DNA of 64,000 nucleotides from Mesostigma viride (GCA_009746045.1 RPFO01000692.1:991082-1055081), one strand, 5' to 3'. Counted from the stretch's first letter, positions 36,934 through 47,347 are shown. Made by a program: numbers and translations. The notes: generated from the letters alone by a model not told the origin.

Positions 36934-37587
36934 GGAGTTGTAGCACCGGCCCTGCGTTGGTGGTGAGGAGGAGACGGAAACAAGGAGAGAAAACGTGTTA
37001 GTAAGTCATCGCGGCTGGCTACCTGTGCATCTAGGGGGAGCCGAGATGTTAAAGCCACATTACATCCTTGTCCATGTAATGTCGGCTGGTGTTGTAAAAG
37101 GTGTCTGGGCGATTTCCAATCACCATGTGTGGCACGGACTATTCCATAGTCCCAGCGCCTGTTAAAGGGTTTTCCTTGTTGTAGGAGACTAGGCCCCGGG
37201 GTAACTACTGGCCCATCCAAAGGGGCTGGCCCGTGCCAGCGCCACATTGCCAATGGGTGTTCGCCGCGAATTGTAGTCGGTATCCTGGCCTTGCCTCGCT
37301 ATAAAACAGCCATGGGAGGGAGGCCGTCACTGAAAACAGTGTGGCTACAGGGCCGGGTTTGCACCTTGCAAGCCGGGCGCCTGTTGGCCGCACCGTTTCA
37401 GTGACGGCTTTGTTCCAGGCAAAAAAGAGTTCGTTAGACGAACCTTTTTGCGACGAATCAGCTGGTATCTTTCCGGTCGCCAATGGTCAACTCTGGCTCC
37501 TGCTAGCCCTCACGCCGCCATAGCTGCATTGCCGAAACCTTGGCAATGCCGGCCTGGACAATTGGCTTCCTGTTGCGCTGTTGTTGG
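36934..37587 (-). promoter_or_regulatory. LINE 5' untranslated leader with probable internal promoter
   Basis: 654 bp between the right target-site duplication and the ORF1 start, with no coding frame. Full-length LINEs carry their promoter here. No specific motif was identified. Confidence 0.55.
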
Positions 37588-37603
37588 GGGATCAACTGGT
37601 AAT
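37588..37603 (+). repeat. LINE target-site duplication, right copy
   Basis: GGGATCAACTGGTAAT, next to the 5' end of the LINE leader. It is identical to the left copy, which indicates full-length insertion by target-primed reverse transcription. Confidence 0.92.
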
Positions 37604-38478
37604 CAACCAACACGACAACAAGTCAACAACAACAAGTCAACAACAACCGGCGTCACGCGTGGGCTTCAACTAATAACTAACAGTGAGTCAACAACACCCA
37701 AATATCGGTAAATTTTAATATTACTTGACAATCAGTACAGGCTGCTGGCTGGGGCAATAATCGATTCGACTCTTCGAGAGATTCCGAGGAACCGGATTTG
37801 TTTCCGTTTCCCGATTTGCAAAGCTGAACGCGGTGTTTCTTTTGGCGAAGGGAAAAGGAGGACATTCGAGAGATTCCGGAGACTTTTGCCCTTCCATTGC
37901 GTTACGGTTACGCCTAACCCTAAACGACTCCGGTTCCCCGGAATCAAATGGAATCAATTCAGCTTATGAACCCACGCCGCGGCCGTGCCCCAGGTAGCCA
38001 GCCTGTACTTGTCAGTTAGGAATCTCTTATTCACTACTCGGCAGAAACTTGAAGGAATTCACGCCTCAAGTTGGGTTGGCTTAAGGGGACGTGCGCCGGC
38101 CGAATTTTTTTTGGCGCCAAAAATTCGCGGGTACCGCCGTCAAGTGAAAAGTGGGTGCACGGTGCGCGCACCCCTTGCGGAAGTGGCCATGGCGACTGCG
38201 TTTAGGCGAAACTAGCAATGTAGGGCTAGAGAAATGCAAAAAAAATGATCGAATGTTGAAGACGATGATTTAATCATGTTGGGTTGTGGCGGCAAGTAGC
38301 TGGTTTACAATATCGCTGCTTTCTTTTACTGCCATCGGCATGGGGGGTAAACTGCATTTTTTGGTCGCGCGGAATAAAATAGAATTCGTGATAGCGGCAG
38401 TGAATTCGCAGTTTTGGGGGTTGTTCTGACCGTGAAGCAGGCGTTAATATCGGTTGCATCGAATTCTAAACCGAGCTG
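37604..38478. other. Unique sequence, no gene recognised
   Basis: Contains a CAACAACAAGT-rich start, two copies of TTCGAGAGATTCCG (about 37772 and 37867), a motif TTCACGCCTCAAGTTGGGTT (38057) related to motifs near 47820-47860, and a palindrome at 38104-38130. No supported coding region. Confidence 0.6.
38104..38130. promoter_or_regulatory. Palindrome containing an E2F-like site
   Basis: The core TTTGGCGCCAAA is a perfect palindrome and matches the plant E2F consensus TTTSSCGS on both strands. It is framed by CGAATTTTT and AAAAATTCG. It might serve a gene further right, but none is firmly placed. Confidence 0.35.
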
Positions 38479-38760
38479 GTGCCAGATTTTCGGCCTTTAT
38501 CGGTAAGTAATTGTTCAGACCTGCGCAGTGCGTGTCTGACCTGTCCATGGAATAACGGCTGTTGTTGCGCGCCTGGGCGAGGGATTTACGAGGGCGAGGT
38601 ACAGATTTGTCGCGAATGTTATGTGCTATCAGTGCTTTCTTCTATGAGCTCATCGTCCGATTTTTTTTGCGTTCTTTTTGGGCAGTTTCCGCCAGCTAGC
38701 TCGCCGTCGCCTTGCCGTTGTGTTGTCGAATACCTGGCAGCTCTAGATTGTTTTCGTTGA
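38479..38760 (+). CDS. Hypothetical Cys-rich reading frame
   Basis: 93 codons with two CxxC pairs (CLTC and CREC, separated by a Cys/Gly-rich stretch), which could be a zinc-binding element, followed by a Ser-rich tail. No family was recognised. It might be an exon of the PHD-finger gene to the right, but no splice chain was established. Confidence 0.25.
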   Translation: MPDFRPLSVSNCSDLRSACLTCPWNNGCCCAPGRGIYEGEVQICRECYVLSVLSSMSSSSDFFCVLFGQFPPASSPSPCRCVVEYLAALDCFR

Positions 38761-38764
38761 TGTC

Positions 38765-39013
38765 GTGATCAGGGCCGCTTCAGTCGCAGCCTATAGCTCT
38801 TCGGGAAGGTTTAAGGCATTTCATAAAACGTGTTCTGGCAAGGATGTTGTGCGTATGGACGCTTCTTGTTGTGTGAAAGTGACGCACCCTCTCTTCGCAG
38901 CGGCATCACAGCGCTCATGCGCTGGAGGGCCGCCAATGGTTTCTTTCCATTTTATCGTGCAGGGGAGGAAGTGTTTTATTGACGATTATGTTGGAGATAT
39001 TGCATTTGTGTGA
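38765..39013 (+). CDS. Hypothetical reading frame
   Basis: 82 codons ending VQGRKCFIDDYVGDIAFV. No domain was recognised. It lies between the Cys-rich frame and the PHD frame on the same strand and may be an exon or chance. Confidence 0.2.
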   Translation: MIRAASVAAYSSSGRFKAFHKTCSGKDVVRMDASCCVKVTHPLFAAASQRSCAGGPPMVSFHFIVQGRKCFIDDYVGDIAFV

Positions 39014-39757
39014 CTGCATGTAGATAGCTACCACCATTGGTTTATTTGAGCTTTCCCTTGATATCATCATGTGAAAAGACTGCAATGTGCTGAGCCAACC
39101 ATGGTTGACATGGTTGACTGCATGCAAGCTTTGTATGCCATGATCTCCTTGGTTCCTTGCCCTCCATAGTTCCAGTTTGTTGCCCATCTCAGGTAGGGCA
39201 GTTCAGGAGTTGTTGCTGTTTTGGTTAGCTTGGTTGGCATAAACCTTACACTCTAACCTGGGAGAAACATAGAAAATGCTGGTAAGGCATTTTAGTGCCA
39301 TCATCATTATTGCTATTCACATGCTTATACGTCTGGCCATGCTCGAGGTACGGTTAAGGGGTATGAGGTGCGTGGCCACCCCTGTGTACTTCATAACATA
39401 TTCAGCATGTATTTGATGCATGTTGGATGGCATGTAAAGTGTAATTGTGTTTATACTTGGTTACTGAGTGGTCCTTATCGCCTGTCCGGTGGTCGTCTAG
39501 GAAACTCATCAGTGCGTGTCACAGTGACCCCCAACCTTGAGCATGTGTCGTCATCAGTTTGTAAGAGTTATTTATATGTGCTTTTGGTCATAGATTTGCC
39601 GAGTTCTAATCATGAAGTTTACAAGGTAACCTTGGGTTGAGTATAGTGTATGCTCTCTTGGCATGTATGCCTAGCGATCGTGTTGCTATGCTTGCGCTTG
39701 CAAGGTTGGCCATGCCGAGGGCAGGTAAGGGCAGATGAGGTGCCTAGCTGTTTGCTT

Positions 39758-40218
39758 ATGGGTGTAGACACCTCCCCCGCTGCCCTTGCACAGCTGGATG
39801 AGCTCAGGAAAAAGAGGAAGCGCCAGCAGGTGGTGAAACGGACGCTAGAGTTCAAGGCCGGGGCTGCAAAGGCCAATAGCACAAAGCGTGGCCACCACTG
39901 GGATGATGCCAAGAAGGACAAGCAGCGTGGCCAGCACCCATACAGCAAGGCGGTGTTCTATGGGGGGGGGGGGCTGCCACTGGGGGGCAGGGTGATGAGG
40001 ATGAGTGTGACACTGCCCACATTCCTTGCTTGCGCTGCTCTAAGACTGACGCACCCGACGATGCCCCCTTCCTGCTGTGCAGCTCATCCGGGTGCGAAGG
40101 AGGCCTCCATCTGAGCTGCACGATCCCCCTGCTGCCTAGCGTGCCCAAAGGGGCCTGGTTCTGCTCAGTTTGCTGTGGAGAGGACTGTGACAATGGCAGT
40201 GACAGTGACAGTGACTAG
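39758..40218 (+). pseudogene. PHD-finger protein frame, frameshifted at a G12 run
   Basis: The first part from MGVDTSPAALAQLDELRKKR is highly basic and alpha-helical and ends HPYSKAVFYGG at a run of 12 G (39962-39973). In the +1-related frame the sequence continues GDEDECDTAHIPCLRC and then a full PHD finger (C-X2-C, C-X4-C, H-X2-C, WFCSVC), ending in an acidic Ser-Asp tail and a stop at 40218. PHD fingers bind histone tails, and some also occur in LINE ORF1 proteins. The G run may be a real frameshift, a sequencing error or a hidden intron border. Confidence 0.6.
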
Positions 40219-40517
40219 TACAGCGAGCGACCAGGTAGCAACCTGCCTCAGTTAATTACTTGCAGACCGCTAATCAGATTGACCTGTAACTTGGCGGGCG
40301 TATTTGTCGATCAATTTTTGAATTTTCTATATCTTTGTGGCCTCTAATTCCATGATTTCATATCACTTTTATGCAATGTCGGGAAAAAAAGGTGCTTTTG
40401 GGGGGGGGAATCAATTACTCTCACAATACACCTCAGATGCTACTTGTGAGTAGCCCAATGTTTTGGCCTTGAACGATTCTACATGGGTATATCTCGCTGT
40501 CCCAAACGGATGTGTGG

Positions 40518-40800
40518 ATTGAATTGAATTGAATTGAATTGTAACATAACTCCGTTGGGAGAATATGTAGCACATATCCCTGAGAAGGGGCATATGGCTT
40601 TTAATACATTCTAGGCTACTTCCTGCAAGAGTGGAATGTAAGCAACACTTGCTCTAGGTGCACCAGGGCACCCGCACCCTCATGGTCTATCACGCTATGC
40701 CCAGCTAAGGGGGAGCATGCCATGGGGGGGAAGATCATCATGGCTATACAAGGGCTAGGGCATGGCTTCTCGACAGAGAGCATCTCTCTGCATAGGCATT
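40518..40800 (-). mobile_element. LINE 3' end, type A, (AATTC)n tail
   Basis: On the minus strand this reads through a 3' UTR (GGAAGTAGCCTAGAATG, then CATATGCCCCTTCTCAGGGA), the hairpin CTCCCAACGGAG (40550-40561) and a tail of AATTC units. It is a 5'-truncated copy of the 3' region seen complete at 44200-44633. Confidence 0.75.
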
Positions 40801-40850
40801 GAATTGAATTGAATTGTAACATAACTCCGTTGGGAGAATATGTAGCACAA
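40801..40850 (-). mobile_element. Second type A 3' end abutting the first
   Basis: The tail and hairpin are repeated (hairpin 40825-40836) directly after the 5' end of the previous copy. The copy at 40518-40800 therefore seems to have inserted into or beside the tail of this one. Only about 50 bp remain before unrelated sequence. Confidence 0.65.
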
Positions 40851-40851
40851 G

Positions 40852-41133
40852 CGGGCCAAGCTCCTGGCCTACGGCGACGTCGGGCACCATCGTGTGGTGC
40901 CCTTTGTCCTGGAGGAGTTTGGGGCCATGGGGCCCCTGACCTCCGCCTTCTTCAAGGAGTGTTGCCGGCTCCGGGAGGACCGGCTGGACCTGGAGGGCCA
41001 GCGGGCCCCATGGTCGGCGCGGACCTGGACGTCATATTGGCGTCAGCGCTTGTCGGTGGCGCTGACTCGGGCCATGGCGGACATCATGCTCCGCCGTACG
41101 CGGGCTGATTTTGCGGTGCAGCAGGGCTATTAG
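40852..41133 (+). pseudogene. C-terminal remnant of a non-LTR reverse transcriptase
   Basis: The frame encodes VPFVLEEFGAMGPLTSAFF and later WTSYWRQRLSVALTRAMAD, ending in a stop at 41133. This resembles the conserved tail of LINE ORF2 proteins of protists (PFVLE-FGG-G then SYWRQRLSVAL), which is from memory and not an alignment. No RT motifs remain. The following 150 bp are AT-rich. Confidence 0.55.
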
Positions 41134-41318
41134 GTTCCTCCCGTTAGGCGTTTCCATTGGTCTTATCGTACTTCGTAGTATAGAGCTTTGACATGGCTCT
41201 GTATATAGGTTTATAGCTGGGCGTTTGCTTTGGTTTGAGTGATTTCACTCTGCTGTAAGTAATTATATTTTTAATATGTAGCACATATCCCTGAGAATAT
41301 GTAGCACATATCCCATAT

Positions 41319-42586
41319 CCACCACTTCGGTGCGCACTTCTTACGGGACCACGCCCCCATGCCCTTTACAGAAGGGTGTGTGGCAGGGCTGCGTGCTGTC
41401 GCCCTACCTGTTCATTATTGTTGTCGAATACGTAATGATTCAGGCGCGCAAGCGATTTGCCCGCATCGTGGGCAGGGAACCAGGAGTGCAGGTTGCTAAC
41501 AAATTCTGGCATGGCGGTGCGGACACGGAGATTCGGCTAGCAGACATCATTTACGCAGACGACACCACCCTCTTCGAGGACACTGAGCACGTGCAGACAT
41601 GGCTTGACTGCCTGGCTCTCGAGGCCCGTGCAGTGGGGCTTGAGGTCAGCAAGAAGACAGAGGCCCTGGCGGTTGGGCTCACCAACTCACCGCCGCCCCT
41701 CTATCTCCTAGACGGCTCTCGAGTCCTGTATCGGGACCGCGTTAAGCTGCTGGGCAGCCTGCTCCCCAGCTGCGAGGTTGATGTGGACCATCGCATCTCC
41801 CTCGCCTGGCACGCTTTACGCCAGTACCGGGCCCTGTGGCGCAAGCCCCTGGGCAAGATCGAGAAACAGGACCTGTTCAAGGTCCTCGTCCTTCCTGTTC
41901 TCACGTATGGCGCCGAGACGTGGACCCTCACCGCCGACCTGGCCCGCAAGCTGGACGGCGCGGTCACCAGCATGCTGCGTTCCATTTTCAGAGTAGGATA
42001 TGCTGCTCATGTCCGCAATGAGGACCTGTACCAGGGCATGCCCTATATCACCAGCACCATTAACCCGCCTGCAGCTAGTAGGGCAACGCCGCCTGCAGCT
42101 AGTAGGGCACCTAGCTCGCACCAACCAGGTAGACACCTCACGTGGCCCCCCCGCAGGACTGCGACCAGCCCAGCCTGGCCGGCACCTCCTGACGTGGGCT
42201 GGGCCCAGTGATGTTAGACGCCGCAAGGCCCGCACCTTCAAAGAACAGCTAGAAGAGGACATGGGGGGCCTAGGCCTCTCCGTGATTTGGAAGAAGATGA
42301 TGGACAAGGCCAAGTGGGCCCAGGTCATAGAGGACAACGAGCCCCCCCCAGTGGGGAAGCGCCCGCGTGTGCAATCCCGCGGGAGGCACGCCAGATAGCT
42401 CCCCCTAGGGCAGTGTGCGGCTGCCTCGATCGATGTTGTAGTTAGAATGCTGTTAGATAGATGTAGTATGTAGCCAATGTAGATGGATTAGACCGGTAGG
42501 AATGTTTGCACCCATCCATCCATCCATCGGGGTTAATGCTCCGTGACTCCCCAACGGGAGCACGAGTCTAATTAATTAATTAATTA
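41319..42586 (+). mobile_element. 5'-truncated LINE (type B 3' end) with 11-bp target-site duplication
   Basis: Bounded by the direct repeat ATATCCCATAT at 41308-41318 and 42587-42597. It starts inside the reverse transcriptase and ends with the hairpin CTCCCCAACGGGAG (42547-42560) and an (AATT)n tail. It landed in a fragment of a type A 3' end (GTAGCACATATCCC). Confidence 0.85.
41330..42398 (+). pseudogene. Reverse transcriptase fragment of the truncated LINE
   Basis: Contains motif B (QKGVWQGCVLSPYLFII), motif C (IIYADDTTLF), VKLLGSLLPS and the later VLPVLTYGAETWTL typical of RTE/CR1-like ORF2. A frameshift near 42080 moves the tail into another frame, where RLQLVGHLARTNQVDTSR and PPPVGKRPRVQSRGRHAR end the protein. 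Motif A and the endonuclease are missing. Confidence 0.82.
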
Positions 42587-42597
42587 ATATCCCATAT

Positions 42598-42670
42598 GCC
42601 ACGAGCCACGAGCCACGAGCCACGAGCCACGAGCCACGAGCCACGAGCCACGAGGCATATGCCACGAGGC
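42598..42670 (+). repeat. CCACGAG 7-bp repeat at the element's 5' end
   Basis: Eight to ten copies of CCACGAG directly before the 5' leader of the ORF1-only element. A single CCACGAG-like motif lies at the same place at the 5' end of the minus-strand copy near 47490, so the repeat may be an expanded part of the leader. Confidence 0.85.
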
Positions 42671-42805
42671 ACGAGGTAGCCATGGCTGACGGCGGCGCTC
42701 ATAACTTTCACATTTGAGCACCGAATTTAGCCGTGAATATCACAATCGATGCGTCTTTCTACGACGCACATGCTGCTATAATTTTCCGAAGCTATTACGC
42801 AATAT

Positions 42806-43864
42806 ATGATGAGCAAACGCCTCTCGACGAATCGCAGTTTGGAAACTGCGATGAGCCAAGCAAATGCGCCTGCAGCTCCGGCTGCAGCTTCGCCTCCCGG
42901 CCTCGCAGGCCATGGTGACCCTAGCCAAGCGTTAGTGGTTCACTCCTCCGCGGCCTCGCCATCGGCATCGCCAGAACCTAAACGCAGCCGCTCATCCTTT
43001 CCACGCGAACCGCGTTTCAAGCTCAAAACCTTCAATGTCGACGATTACGACTGGTACAACATCGCCCCGTGCACTGCTCGACTGGAGTGCATTTTCCTCG
43101 GGGATTACGCCTCGCCCCTTGAGCTGTGCCTCCACCTTCACAGCATCAATCGCCTTCTCGAGCCAGATGGCCGCAGGCTTCAATGCCGAGATCTGCTGCT
43201 GACGGGCCTCCACTACAACCGGCCTGACCTTCAGCATCTGATTCTCTGCTCACTCCTCCAGAAGTCTGACGGCGAGATCTGGTCCCCCACCATCTCCGCA
43301 GCCACATTCCGTTCCATCCTCACGGAAGCCTTTCAGCAGCACGTGACCCCCCTTGCTGCCGACGTAGCAGCAATCGGCGGCACGCTGACTGCTGAACTTC
43401 CTCACATTTCCACCGCCGTCGCCTCCACCTCCACTGCCACCTCCACCTCCACTGCCGATATCAAAGCCCAGCTCCTCGACATTGACCAGCGCCTTAAAGA
43501 CCATGCAATCGCCATCGAGGTCCTGCAAAACACCGCAGGCCTCACCGCCCAGGCGGTGAAGGAAATTGCCGCCAAGCCAGCCCCTGCTGGCCTGGCCGGC
43601 GATGCTCCTCCCATCACAACCTGGGCGGACATGCTCATTCAAGCAACATACCACCTCCACGTACCACCTCCGCCGTCGCAGCCCAGCTCCAGCGGCAGAC
43701 GCTTGACCTCCGCGAGGAGGCCGAGCTCGCCAAGCGCAGCCTCAACGCCATACTCAAGAACTTCGACATGGAGGAAGGTGAGAATTCCGAGAAGCTTGCA
43801 CGTGCGTTTGAGAGCAAAATCCTTGCACGCATGGGCCTTCTTGATGAATGATGATCGAGATTAA
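42806..43864 (+). pseudogene. ORF1 protein of the ORF1-only element, N-terminal part
   Basis: Starts MMSKRLSTNRSLETAMSQ, then Ala/Pro/Ser-rich sequence and a conserved block (FNVDDYDWYNIAP, LECIFLGDYASP, EAFQQHVTPLAADVAAIGG). It continues with IKAQLLDIDQRLKDHAIAI, a likely coiled coil, and TTWADMLIQ. Near 43650 the frame shifts and the coil continues as LDLREEAELAKRSL and LARAFESKILARMGLLDE. The same blocks occur in the minus-strand copy at 46.4-47.35 kb. By analogy with L1 ORF1p it would bind element RNA. Confidence 0.72.
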
Positions 43865-44189
43865 GCTGACCGCCCACCGCCTCCCCCGCGCGCGGGGTAA
43901 GGCAGGGGCGCCTCCACTTCTTCTCATCTTTGAGAGCCCAGCGGACAAGATTTCGTTTCTCCGACGCCGCAAGCGGCTCGAGAAGACTCCCTTCACCGTG
44001 GACGACGACTTGACCCTGCATGGCGCAGCAACAACGGCGACGGGAGCTATGGCCGACCTCCAGCTCCGGCAGACCAAGGCGGGCCAGCCGGTGTACTGGA
44101 AGGGGGCGGCCATCTACGTCGGCCACAAGCCCTGGCACGCGACCCCCTCGACCCCCGCGGCCCCAGCGACCCCAGAAGCCCCAGCCTAG
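43848..44189 (+). CDS. ORF1 protein, C-terminal nucleic-acid-binding block
   Basis: Encodes IEIKLTAHRLPRARGKAGAP, LLLIFESPADKISFLRRRKR, TPFTVDDDLTL and VYWKGAAIYVGHKPW. The order (basic segment, FLRRRK, then (T)xDDDLT, ending at a Trp) is like the C-terminal RNA-binding domain of L1 ORF1 proteins. It is conserved in the copies at 44997-45404 and 48667-49076, which supports past selection. It is separated from the N-terminal part by a frameshift. Confidence 0.68.
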   Translation: MMIEIKLTAHRLPRARGKAGAPPLLLIFESPADKISFLRRRKRLEKTPFTVDDDLTLHGAATTATGAMADLQLRQTKAGQPVYWKGAAIYVGHKPWHATPSTPAAPATPEAPA

Positions 44190-44633
44190 GGGAATACAGT
44201 AGCAGTAGTGTAGAATAGTTAGACAGTGGCCTTGTACATGCCCGCCTACTACAGGCACTATACCAGCTGAGGCCTAGCCTTTTTAGTCATGTACATGTGT
44301 GCCTATGATGAGCCACCCTCCAGATGATGCCTAGCTTTATTATTTAATTATGCCGTGCCCATGCAGGGAGTAACTCTCTGCTGAGACGCCATGCCCTAGC
44401 TTTTGTATAGCTATGCTGATCTTCCCCCCCATGACAGGCTCCCCCTTAGCTGGGCATAGCTTGAACATCATGGGGCTGCAAGTGCCCTGGTGCACCTAGA
44501 GCAAGGGTCGTTTACATTCCCACCCTTGCAGGAAGTAGCTTAGAATGTATGATAGGCCATATGCCCCTTCTCTGGGCTATGTGCTACATATACTCCCAAC
44601 GGAGTTATGTTCCTAATTAATTAATTAATTAAT
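44190..44633 (+). other. 3' UTR, hairpin and tail of the ORF1-only element
   Basis: Non-coding. Contains GGAAGTAGCTTAGAATG, CATATGCCCCTTCTCTGGGC, hairpin CTCCCAACGGAG at 44593-44604 and the AATT tail, which runs directly into the opposite-strand copy. Confidence 0.7.
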
Positions 44634-44996
44634 ATCCCTGAGAAGGGGCATATGGCTTTTAATACATTCTAGGCTACTTCCTGCAAGAGTGGAATGTAAG
44701 CAGCACTTGCTCGATCTAGGTGCCTCAAGGGCACCGGCACCACCATGCTGTCTCAGGTTCAACCCGCCTATAAGGGGGGGATCCTGGCACCGACGGGGGA
44801 GGAAGATCATCATGGCTATACAAGTGCTAGGGCATGGCTTCTCGATGCATAGGCATAGCATAGCTAAATTCTTAATGCAACATCCATGGGGGTCCCATTA
44901 TAGGCATAGCTTGGCTAAATTCTGAAGGCAACATCCATGGGGGCAATTATGGGCGCACATGCGCGTGGGCCACATGCTAGGCTAAGCCTGACTAAT

Positions 44997-45404
44997 CTAC
45001 ACTACTGGTATGGATTCCCTAGTCTGAGGTGGCAGGAGGGGGCTGCCAGGGCTTGTGGTCAACGTGGATGACCGCCCCCCTCCAGTATACCGGCTTCCCC
45101 CCTGCGCTCTGCATGCCGGATCGAGCTGAAGGTAGGTCGGCCATAGCTCGCGTCGCCGCTGTTGCTGGGCCAGGGTCAAGTCGTCGTCCAGCGTGAAGCG
45201 AGTCCTCGAGAGCTTCTTGCGGCATTTAAGAAACGACAGCTTGTCCGCCATGTACTTAAAGGTGAGGAGCACGGGTGCCGGGCCAGCCTTCCCCCGCGCG
45301 CGGGGGAGGCGGACAGCCGACATGTCCAGCTCACCAGTGTCAGAGTAGCATGGGGGCAAAAATGTCGCGCTGAAATGCCTCAAGAAGGCTCGTGGAGGTC
45401 TCAC
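44997..45404 (-). pseudogene. ORF1 C-terminal block, minus-strand copy
   Basis: Encodes DMSAVRLPRARGKAGPAPVL, FLKCRKKLSRTRFTLDDDLT and RRRELWPTYLQLD, homologous to 43860-44150. The end is frameshifted (the KPVYWRGAVIHVDHKPW version lies in another frame). Confidence 0.65.
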
Positions 45405-45419
45405 CTGTCGCGTCCGTGA

Positions 45420-46390
45420 TCTATCACGTCTGCAATTCGGATTTTGGCGTAAGTAATTCTGACGTCCGCAGCCTTGTGCGGGTTGCTATACCGCGGCCCG
45501 CGGTACTGACGCCGCGGATCTCAGTTGTACTTTCGCGCCAAGTCCGCTGAATTTGCTGACGGAACTTTTGGGCGGACCTGAATTTCACTGACATTCGTCA
45601 CAAGGGCAGTTTGCCGAATGCTGGTACACAGCAAGCCGGCGAGGCACTGAGCAGCTGTGCAATTTCAGGATGTCAACGTGGGACACCAGACACAAATGCA
45701 AGGAAGCCCCAGGCGGTGCCTGGCATGGCCGATAGATTTGCCCTTGTATATTTGTGTTCGTTTGCATGACAGTTAAAGCTTGAAGTTTAGGTTGTCGGAA
45801 ATTAGACAATGTTATGATTGGCTGATGTCAAAAGTGGCGCTAGTGGCGCCAGCCGCCAGGCTTGAGCTTTGAGCAGTATAGAAGGATGAGCAACGAACCA
45901 TGATGGTGGTCGTTTTTCGGCATTTTAAACGGACGAACAACCCATGATGGGTTCAGTCCGGCCAGCCTGGGGGTTCCTCCTGCTTCACCCGGGGAAGCAC
46001 AAGGAAGAGGTTATTGCTTAGCCTTCAAAAGCATCTGAAGAGGTTAGGCTTTTCCCTGTACTGAAAAAGCCATTGAAGGGGTTATTGCTGAGCCTTTAAA
46101 AGCATGCATGTTAAGGTTGTTGCTGATCCTGGAAAAGCATCTTTGAGCAGCTGGAAATTTTTTTTCTTGTTTGCAGCTGCCTGGAATGACGCCCTCTTTG
46201 GGCTTCCTTCTTTTGTGTGAGATGCCTTTCTTTCACTTTTTGCTCTCAAGTTGTTGTGAGCTAAAGAGTGGGGGGGGAGGTGGCATATCACACACATGAT
46301 TACTGATAGTGGATGCATTCCAAGTAGCGGTAATGTCAGACCAGTCCAGGATGATATGGCACGCAAACGCGACACACCTGCCGGCTGGTC
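45420..46390. other. Segment interrupting the minus-strand ORF1 element
   Basis: No coding region recognised. Contains ATGATGG-type direct repeats near 45898 and 45950 and degenerate repeats around GAAGGGGTTATTGCTGAGCC and AAAAGCAT at 46010-46140. Its origin is unknown; it may be an insertion or an ancestral segment lost from the other copy. Confidence 0.5.
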
Positions 46391-47347
46391 GAAGTGCTTG
46401 ACGATGACATTGTGGCTGCGCCGGGCCGGATGTCGGCTTCCTCGCGAAGGTCGAGGGCTTGTTGCTTGAGTCGTGCCGAAATGGTGGAGGTGGTGGAGGT
46501 GGTGTGCTGCTTAAGCAAGTCCGCCCAGGTGGAGGGAGCATCGCCGGCCGGGCCAGCAGGCGCCGGCTGGGCGGCGATGTCCTTCACCGCCTGGGCGGTG
46601 AGGCCGGCGGTGTCATGCAAGCTCTCAAGGGCGGTGGCAGTGGCTTGAAGGCGTAGGTCGAGGTCGAGGAGCTGGGCTTTGATGTCGGCAGTGGAGGCGG
46701 AAATGGCAGTGGGGGTGGCGGTGAGGTGAGGAAGTTCAGCAGCCAGCGGGCCACCCATTGCTGCGACGTCAGCAGCAAGGGGGGTCACGTGCTGCTGAAA
46801 GGCTTCCATGAGGATGCAACGGAGGGTGGGGGCGGAGATGGATGGAGCCCAGATCTCGCCGTCAGAGCGCTGGAGAAGGGAGTTGAGGATGGTGTGCTGG
46901 AGTTGGGGGCGGGGGCACCCGAACATGCAGCGTGCTGATGTTGTTCCAGCGGCTGCCGTTGCTGCAGAGGAGGCGATTGTTGTCGTGGAGATGGAGGCAC
47001 AGGTCGTAAAGCGAGGCGTAGTCCCCGAGGAAGATGCAGTGCAGAGCATCGGCCGGAGACATGTTGGTCCAGTCGTGATCATCGACCTGGAAAGGTTGGA
47101 GCCGACAGCGCGGTTCCGAGCGGCGTGAAGACCCTCCTGTTTTGTCGGCGGAGCGGGCGCGTTTAGGGTCAGGCGATGCCGATGGCGAGGCATTGAGCCC
47201 GGGAGGTTGCTGGGCGACCACCAGTGCACGACTAGTGTCACCGCTGCCTGCCGGGGCTGGCAAAGCTGCAGCCGCAGCTGCCGCATTTTCATGGGCGAGC
47301 GCATCCGCCAAACTGCGTTTGCACGTCGACATGCGTTTGCTCGTCAT
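46336..47347 (-). pseudogene. ORF1 N-terminal part, minus-strand copy
   Basis: Starts MTSKRMSTCKRSLADALA. Shared blocks are FQVDDHDWTNMSP, HCIFLGDYASLYDLCLHLHD, EAFQQHVTPLAADVAAMGG, AGLTAQAVKDIAAQPAPAG and STWADLLKQ. A frameshift near 46900 separates the two halves. Homology with 42806-43760 ends after LDLREEADI near 46430. Confidence 0.7.

Larger units (their letters stand above)
27244..37587 (-). mobile_element. Full-length L1-like LINE, disrupted by a nested element
   Basis: Minus-strand non-LTR retrotransposon. From 5' to 3' it has an untranslated leader (37587-36934), ORF1 with a zinc knuckle (36933-35308), ORF2 with APE-type endonuclease and reverse transcriptase (35269-27362), and a short 3' region ending in a run of A (T run on the plus strand at 27243-27250). 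A perfect 16-bp target-site duplication, GGGATCAACTGGTAAT, flanks it at 27228-27243 and 37588-37603. Without the nested 3481-bp element (30013-33493) the LINE is about 6.9 kb, a normal full length. ORF2 also has two frameshifts, so this copy is dead. Confidence 0.93.
42671..44633 (+). mobile_element. ORF1-only LINE-derived element, about 2 kb
   Basis: The leader (CATGGCTGACGG then AATTTAGCCGTGAATATCAC) is followed by an ORF1 (42806-44189), a 3' UTR, the type A hairpin (44593-44604) and an (AATT)n tail. No endonuclease or reverse transcriptase lies between ORF1 and the tail. A homologous copy sits inverted at 44634-47500. It is probably non-autonomous and moved by an RT from a LINE with the same 3' end. 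Confidence 0.75.
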
